From Iris pallida (taxonomy: Eukaryota > Streptophyta > Magnoliopsida > Asparagales > Iridaceae), in NCBI GenBank assembly GCA_029216955.1, contig JANAVB010015600.1:33535734-33599733 (forward strand): a stretch of 64,000 bases of DNA, in the 5' to 3' direction. The position numbers were made by a program, and so were the translations under genes. Each line of letters opens with the position of its first letter. Within the stretch, counting starts at the first letter, position 1. The notes beneath the pieces were generated by a model. It made no database searches, was not told where the DNA came from, and was given only the letters and a program-made list of their open reading frames with translations. Shown piece after piece: positions 58,511 to 64,000 of this stretch.

Positions 58511-58866
58511 CGTAGAGTTCCTCTTTGCCCCTGCAAGTCCAGCATAATAGTATTTTCTTCTGCCGGACTTGGGGACATCAGAGTTGTCTACGGTCTGAAG
58601 TAGGGCCGCAGGGGAGTCTTTCTCGCCATCTTAAGCAATAGAGAGCACCCCATCAAGGGCTTGCGGAGGAGCAAATGATTTCGGCCTCCACTCTTTGCGA
58701 GCCTTTATGGTACGGGTGCGCTTCTAGACCGGGCCAGTGCTACCTTCAGAGAGCATCTCTTCGAACGCCTGTTGGTCGAAGCGTACGACCGACTTCTGTT
58801 GTGTAGAGCCAAGTTTGGCTGCGTCCGATTGCGCCACCAACTCCTCAGCCGTGGAGAAGTTAGTCT

Positions 58867-58881
58867 CCAGCAGAGTCGCCA
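58867..58881 (-). promoter_or_regulatory. Primer-binding site of the Tat element
   Basis: Minus strand TGGCGACTCTGCTGG, three bases after the LTR end. This resembles primer sites of Tat/Ogre-type elements, thought to use an Arg tRNA. I did not check it against a tRNA set. Confidence 0.75.
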
Positions 58882-58884
58882 TCG

Positions 58885-60224
58885 TGTTTGCCATTGATTG
58901 TAAAAGTACAAAACAATTATCGGAGGACTGAACTTAGACTCACAATACAAACTCGCTCGTACAAAGAAAGCCTAGGGACGAAAACCTAGGTACAACAGTC
59001 TAAGTACGATTGTTTATTTTAGATTCTGGGGGGTGACGATAGAGGCTCGGGAAAGCGACGGCCGGTCTGCCTTACTCCTTGGACGATCGGTACGCAGCCT
59101 TGGCTCGAGGAAGATCTGCTTGGTCGTTGACGAAGAAATGCCCTTCTTGCTCTCTCTCTGATTGCTCTTCAGGCTTCTCTCTCTGTGTGTATATTCTCTC
59201 TCTGACTATGGGGGAAGTCTCTCTGTGTATACGTATTCTTCTCTGGTTTTTTTTGTTGTTGTATATGTCTCTATATATTACAAGGGAATGGCACCTTGCT
59301 ATTTATAATAGTGGGATGTGATCACTAGGGTTGCCAATGATTAGCTCTTGGAGATGGCGGCGGCCTGGGGATTGATCAATCCAGGCCGTTCGTTTCTGAT
59401 TGTGACGAATCAGAACCATTAAGGGTAGATTACACCAAATCCCCATTAGCAATTAATGCTGATTGGCATAAATCTTCCTTAGAATGATTCTCTAATATCT
59501 GCAAATAAATCAAATTTATTCTCCTGCCACGTGCCCCAGATCATTGGGATTTGACCCGATCTTGGATTGCCATAAATCTGGAAGATTGATCGGCTGAGGA
59601 CACGTGTCCTGAGAGCCAATGGTGAGACTGGAACCGCATGCAGATTGGGCCGCATGAGATTTGGGCCGCATGAAATTTGGGTCGCATAAGACTTGGGACA
59701 CGTGTCAGGGCTGTCTGGGCAGTGGCCCCCTCCTTCAGACTTCTGAACCATATGATGAGCCGTATGAACCGCATAATGGTGTGTCTGCTTGAGCCGCATG
59801 GGCATGATCTTCTTGAGCCGCATAGGGGTGATTCCACTTGAGCCGCATGGGACAGCTTCATTCTGAATCGTATGGGAAGTCTTCACTTCGAGCCGCATAA
59901 GCACACCCACGTGGCAGGGCCACGTGGCATTTTGTTGCTCTCGGGGGATCGTGTCAGAGATTTCTTTCTCTTCCCTAGAGATTCATCATCATGACAGAGT
60001 CATAATTACCTGCTTTGGTGTCAGGTCTGTCAACTTTTCAGAGGGGTCAGCCGTCAAAGCAATTAATGCAGCATGGATCGGAGGGGAGCACTGTCATGTC
60101 ATATGTCTTCTGAGTCGCATGGAATGCCTCCGGCCGCATAGATCCTTATGCCGCATGACTCCCTGAGCCGCATGCGTTTTCTGAGCCGCATGGGTCTTTC
60201 TCTAGTATTTTCCATGCTTCTACA
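58885..60224 (-). repeat. 5' LTR of the Tat element (1340 bp)
   Basis: Near-identical to 46897-48235, including the TATA box (about 59297-59308), the five G-boxes and the GCCGCATG array (59630-60200). Followed by AGTCC at 60225-60229. Confidence 0.93.
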
Positions 60225-60298
60225 AGTCCGATTATGTGTCCTCACTCTGCCTGCTAGCATGACCCTAGAGGATTCTAAAATCTCATAATCGAGGCGAC

Positions 60299-61858
60299 CT
60301 AGCCCATACAACTTATCTCAGAAAATGTCACATCACAAGAATAAAATTTTATCCAACGAGCAAAGAACAGATAGAATCGAAGTTCAAGACAGTTTATGAG
60401 GAAGTAATGCGGAAATAAGATCGAAAGATTGGAACCTGCTATCTGCTCTGCTACTGCCTGAGTGGGCTCAACTGCCATGGCGAACGTGCGCCCTTGCTGG
60501 CCCCCTCTAGCCTGCCACACTCTATCCTGGCCCGCCTGTCTGGCTGCACGGGCAGCACAGTCCCTTATCTGGTGATCTGGAGCTCCACAGAACAGATAAA
60601 CTCCCAGCCTCAATCTACAGACCTCCCCGGTGTGCCCTATCCTCTTGCAGAAGGCACACTGGATGGCCTGCCTCTCGCCCTGTCCCTGGTGCTGCTGGGC
60701 ACGCGCCGGTGCCTGCAACTGAGGCTGCTGCTGCTGAAACTGCCTCTGCTGGAAGTATGGGCGCTTCGCTGGCCCTGCACTCGAACTAGCTCCAAGAGCG
60801 TCGCTACTCCTCTTCGGCCTGAGACCGAAGTCCTTCTCTGCAATCTGAGCCTCCATAAGGATCTGCTTGAAGGTCGCGTCTCGTCGCCCAGATGTGCGAG
60901 TGCGCACTGCATGATTGAGACCCCTCCTGAACTTTCGAGCCTTGCACCCCTCATCCTGAACCAAACTGGGTGCAAACCTGCTCAAGCGGAAGAACTCCGC
61001 TGCGTACTCGTCCACCGACGAGTTCTCCTGCACCAAACTGGCAAACTGTCCCTCCAAAGCTGTCAAGGCTACATCTGGGTGGAACTTCTCCTTAAAGAGC
61101 TTTCTGAAGTCCTCCCAAGACAAACCTCTCATTGACGCACGCGGATCCGTGCGGTACCAAGTCAGCGCTATATCGAAGAACTGGCTCGCTGCAGACGTCA
61201 CCCACAGACCTCTCGGGACCTTTGCCAACTCCAGACTCTGCTGGACATCCTCTAGCCAGTCATCCGCGTATAGGATACCCTCGGTACCCTTGAACTCCCG
61301 CGGGTTCATCTTCTTGAAGTGGAGGTATGTACCGGGCCTCCCCTGACCCTGCTGCTGTACTGGTGCTCCCTGAACTGTAGCCGGTGCATCTCTCTCCACT
61401 GCTGCCGTAGCTAACTGATGTGCGTTCTCCATGGTCTGTCGTAGCACCTCTGCCTGACGATACTGTGCCTCTGCCTGTGCTCTCTGCGTCTGCAGCATCT
61501 GCTACAGAAGGACCATCTTCTCCTGAGCATCTGCCGGTATCGGAGGCGGCGGTGGAAGAACATCAGGAATAACCAAAGACGGTCCCGCTGCTGGAGGTGG
61601 AAGACCTCCTGGAACCGTCGTTGCTGCTGCTCCCGCCGGAAGGGCAGGAACCGAGACAGCAGCTCCCTCTGCTGTAGCTTCCGCTGCCGGAGGTGGAAGA
61701 CCTCCTGGGACTGCCACTGCTACTCCCATAGCCGGTGGTGGAAGACCCGCCGGACCTGCCACTGCAACTCCCGCAGCCGGAGGTGGAAGACCTCCTGCCG
61801 GATCGGGCCTCTCTGGTACAGCGCTAGAACCCGCTGCCTGAGAACGAGTCACCGTCAT
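60299..61858 (-). pseudogene. gag: Gag of element A with one in-frame stop
   Basis: Start MTVTRSQAAGSSAVPERPD at 61858; the frame is open to 60299 except for TAG at about 61499-61504. The N-terminal 110 residues are Pro/Ala/Gly repeats (GGLPPPAAGVAVA). Then the gypsy capsid core: PREFKGTEGILYADDWLEDV, RGLSWEDFRKLFKEKFHPDV, FFRLSRFAPSLVQDEG and KARKFRRGLN. Two knuckles follow: CAFCKRIGHTGEVC is complete; the second reads YLFCGAPDHQIRDC, with its first Cys replaced. No pol follows; the frame runs into the internal sequence broken by the Tat insertion. Relatedness to element 1's gag is clear from SRFAP(T/S)LV and the double knuckle with CGAPDH. Confidence 0.88.
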
Positions 61859-62116
61859 CCTGAAGATGAATTGAACCCAAGAGATCAATATGGCACAAGA
61901 TAAGATATTATCAAAGGTGGACAATTGAATTCAAATGCAAGAAGAGTTGTCATGGTAATCAAAGATCAGAATTTTCCTAAAATGTGATTGAGTAACTCCT
62001 ACCATACCCTAGATCCTACGTCCTAGTCGCAGGCTCGTAATTAGCGCTTTAAGTCGAGCACCATTACGAGATCGCACTAATTACGACACTGACCTGCCTG
62101 GGCCACCACAAAAATG

Positions 62117-64000
62117 TGTCATAACCCGCACCCTAGAGAGGGGCACGAGCACGTGGTTACGTCCAGCCTACGCCACAGAATTGGCGGTAGAACACTGTAT
62201 ATAGGGTCTGTAAATACGACGACTAAAACAGATAAATGTACCTGTACAGTATATACACTCCGAATGGAGGTGACATAGCAATACAGTCTCTATCACATAA
62301 TCAAAACTATGGTAGATAGCATGAAAAGAGATATGATAGATAAAACAGGAAACGAGTCCAAAATCCACAAGTCAGAGCTAACACACAAACATCCATATCT
62401 CAGAAAATATATAATAGATACTACAACTGACAGTGCTAGCTGGCTCGCAGGCCAGGCAAACCTAACTAAACTAAGCTACTCAGGGTGAGCAAAGTCTAGT
62501 GGCTCTACCAACAAGCCACTATCTAAGTCTACTCCGTCAGACTCTACCCATAGTAGGTCAGGCAATCAGCCTCTGAATCATCTGTAAAATTTGTCAACGG
62601 TATCCTGTCAGAAAAATGAGCAAGTACAAACACCAACAGCAGTTCCATATGAATTGATAAATTTTATAAGAGACAGTGTAATAAAATACAAGACAAAATC
62701 AACTGGAAATATATATATATCATGGTGTGAGTACTGAGAAGAACGACGATATGAATGTATATAGGGCGACTTGGGAACTGTTCGGAAAGCCGAGTTACAA
62801 CCCTTAAACCAAACAAGGACTGGGGCTGTAACCCTTCTCTCGAACAGAACTTAGTCACCACAGATAATAAATATAAAAGGTGCCTTGAATTATTAGTGCG
62901 TCATGTGATCGGCTTGGGAAACATGTTCAAGCTTTCCATCTGATCGGCTACGAACAAATAACAAGTGTGAAACAACAAGTATGAAGATTAGGCCGGTCAT
63001 CATGGAAAGTTAAGAACAAGTAGCTATGAACAAGTGTCGAGTACAAGTGTGAAATAACAAGTGGTTATTTTGATCACGCAACCACTAATAACTCCCCATC
63101 CCCGAATAGTATAAAGGATCCGGACATAACACGTCATGACACGGGTTCGAAAGCAGGGGGCCAGTCCACTCCCAAGTCCAAGTCTATACAAGTACAAGTA
63201 ACAAATCGAGTCATGTACCAATATACCAAGTAATCTGGGAACAACATCTCATGACAGGATCCGACATATACTAGTCCATGAAATATCGTGTCTGGAAATC
63301 AAGTAAGACACTACGACTGAATCGGATATAGCAGATATCAAGACAATGAAAACTATTAGTGAATGTACTCGCCTGTGGTCCTGAGCTGATAGGGTGAACA
63401 GACGCTCAGAGTGATCACAGACCTAAAATAAGATACTATGAGTCAAACAGGGCTTAATACTGAAAAAGAAAACTAATATAATCCATGAATGCAAGTCTAA
63501 GTCAAAACTAGGTCAATCTAGGTCAAACTGAGTTATACTAGGTCATACTGGTTCATACTAGGTCATACTAGGTCACTGGGAGTCATTCCAAGTCAAACTA
63601 GATCGATCGGGATCAACGGTTGACTTATAGTTGACTTTTGATCAAAAAGTCAACTCTGGTCAACTCTGGTCAACTCTAGGTCAACTCTAGGTCAAACTAG
63701 TCTAATGTTGACCAACTGTTGACTTTTAGCCAACTGGTCAACTTTGGATTGGTTTCGGTCAAATCGGGTCGCTTAAAGACAAAGTCTGACTCTCGGTTAA
63801 CTTTTGTTGACTTTTGGTCAAAAAGGTCAACCGACGTCAAAACTAGTCTATGAGTACCATATTTGACTATTACCAACCACGGGAATCAAGTTCTAACACT
63901 ATCTTAGGCTTCTAACACAAATATCCTATTTCTAGACAAAACTAGTATTTACCCTTCTAAGGTAAATCCCGATACCTTGCCCAATACCAAGGAAACCCCG
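62117..64000 (-). repeat. 5' LTR of element A (outer part beyond window)
   Basis: Starts (plus view) TGTCATAACCCGCACC and follows 39294-41180 with few differences to the window edge. It carries the same hairpin (about 62795-62836) and the GGTCAA cluster (63420-63840). The part upstream on the minus strand, with the promoter, is not in the window. Confidence 0.88.
63420..63840 (-). promoter_or_regulatory. W-box-like (TTGAC) cluster, right LTR A copy
   Basis: Same field as 40610-41010, with over 20 GTCAA/TTGAC words retained. Several base differences between the two LTR copies fall outside the core, but no formal test was made. Confidence 0.6.

Larger units (their letters stand above)
55487..58882 (-). 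pseudogene. gag: Tat gag, frame beginning at the primer-binding site
   Basis: One frame runs from ATG 58882-58880 (overlapping the primer site by two bases) to 55487. It is stopped by TAG at 58724-58726, TAA at 58631-58633 and TAG at 56219-56221. It opens MATLLETNFSTAEELVAQ. 58510-58150 encodes imperfect KTHAAT..NR repeats derived from GCCGCATG motifs. Next come SVFDRL and SVFQRL words usual in Tat gag, then the capsid core (TWLFIGALEGVTFDWYRNLP, FKRLFLERFYEVGQDV) near 56750-56600. The nucleocapsid-type CHYHRYVHHATHDCYQLKRY is near 56090. Protease/pol follows in another frame, overlapping 55655-55487, so a frameshift or separate translation would be needed. Confidence 0.88.
46897..60224 (-). 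mobile_element. Tat-lineage Ty3/gypsy retrotransposon, complete structure, 13,328 bp
   Basis: LTRs 46897-48235 and 58885-60224, an exact 5-bp duplication, primer site 58881-58867, gag, protease, RT, two RNase H domains, integrase, a repeat field, an antisense two-exon gene and a purine tract (48236-48250). The second, archaeal-like RNase H and the antisense gene between pol and the 3' LTR are hallmarks of the Tat group. Stop codons in gag and pol make it non-autonomous now. The LTRs differ little by eye, so it is among the younger insertions here. Confidence 0.93.

Noticed and set aside
60494..61135. 213-residue plus-strand ORF
   Set aside because: It is antisense to the well-supported element A gag and has no family features of its own.

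Overview
The window is plant nuclear DNA made almost wholly of transposable elements. The evidence is plant-type LTR retrotransposons (a Tat-lineage Ty3/gypsy element with two RNase H domains, and Ty1/copia elements, one with an initiator-Met-tRNA primer site), an L1-type LINE, CACTA, MULE and hAT DNA transposons, and a tRNA-derived SINE. The nested insertions and LTRs of 3-4 kb suggest a large-genome flowering plant, probably a eudicot; the species cannot be read from the sequence. The only host-gene-like sequence I recognise is a broken NOC2-family (nucleolar complex protein 2) exon at about 31.5-32.0 kb. The rest of that gene, if present, would lie to the right of the window.

Layout, left part. 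1-6108: LTR element 1, which carries only gag between LTRs of about 3.4 kb (5' LTR cut by the window edge). 6109-8924: an inverted LTR of the same family, into which element 1 appears to have inserted. 9045-9399: a CACTA end. 9400-10560: a decayed MULE transposase (minus). 11.7-14.8 kb: a strip of small elements, including a textbook hAT MITE (12132-12686, exact 8-bp duplication), a second MITE, a SINE and an array of short palindromes. 14817-24202: a SIRE-like Ty1/copia element (minus) with dead gag-pol and a third gene downstream of pol that has its own TATA promoter. 24203-25085: a gypsy LTR fragment ending at a 13-N gap. 25099-26793: a CACTA end. 26794-31354: an L1 LINE (plus) with a broken ORF2.

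Layout, right part: a nest of at least four levels. The NOC2-like fragment (31468-31999) is cut by a Ty1/copia element (32004-39293, minus). Its 5' LTR is cut by gag-only LTR element A (39294 to beyond 64000, minus). Element A's 3' LTR holds a solo LTR, B (42840-45883), and its internal region holds a 13.3-kb Tat-lineage element (46897-60224, minus) with an exact AGTCC duplication. The Tat element has a gag frame starting at the primer-binding site, an aspartic protease, a 935-codon open RT/RNaseH/integrase stretch, and a separate two-exon gene on the opposite strand between pol and the 3' LTR.

Most interesting patterns. (1) A short motif, GCCGCATG (reverse CATGCGGC), is arrayed tens of times in the LTRs of two unrelated LTR families and again inside the Tat gag coding sequence. 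(2) In the Tat element this array lies between two divergent TATA boxes, one for the LTR and one for the antisense gene, like a shared bidirectional enhancer. (3) The copia accessory gene likewise has its own TATA box with motifs resembling those of its LTR U3. (4) An 11-bp-stem hairpin is conserved in two LTR families about 0.7 kb from the LTR end and is triplicated in one copy. (5) Dense WRKY-type (TTGAC) and G-box (CACGTG) clusters sit in particular LTRs.
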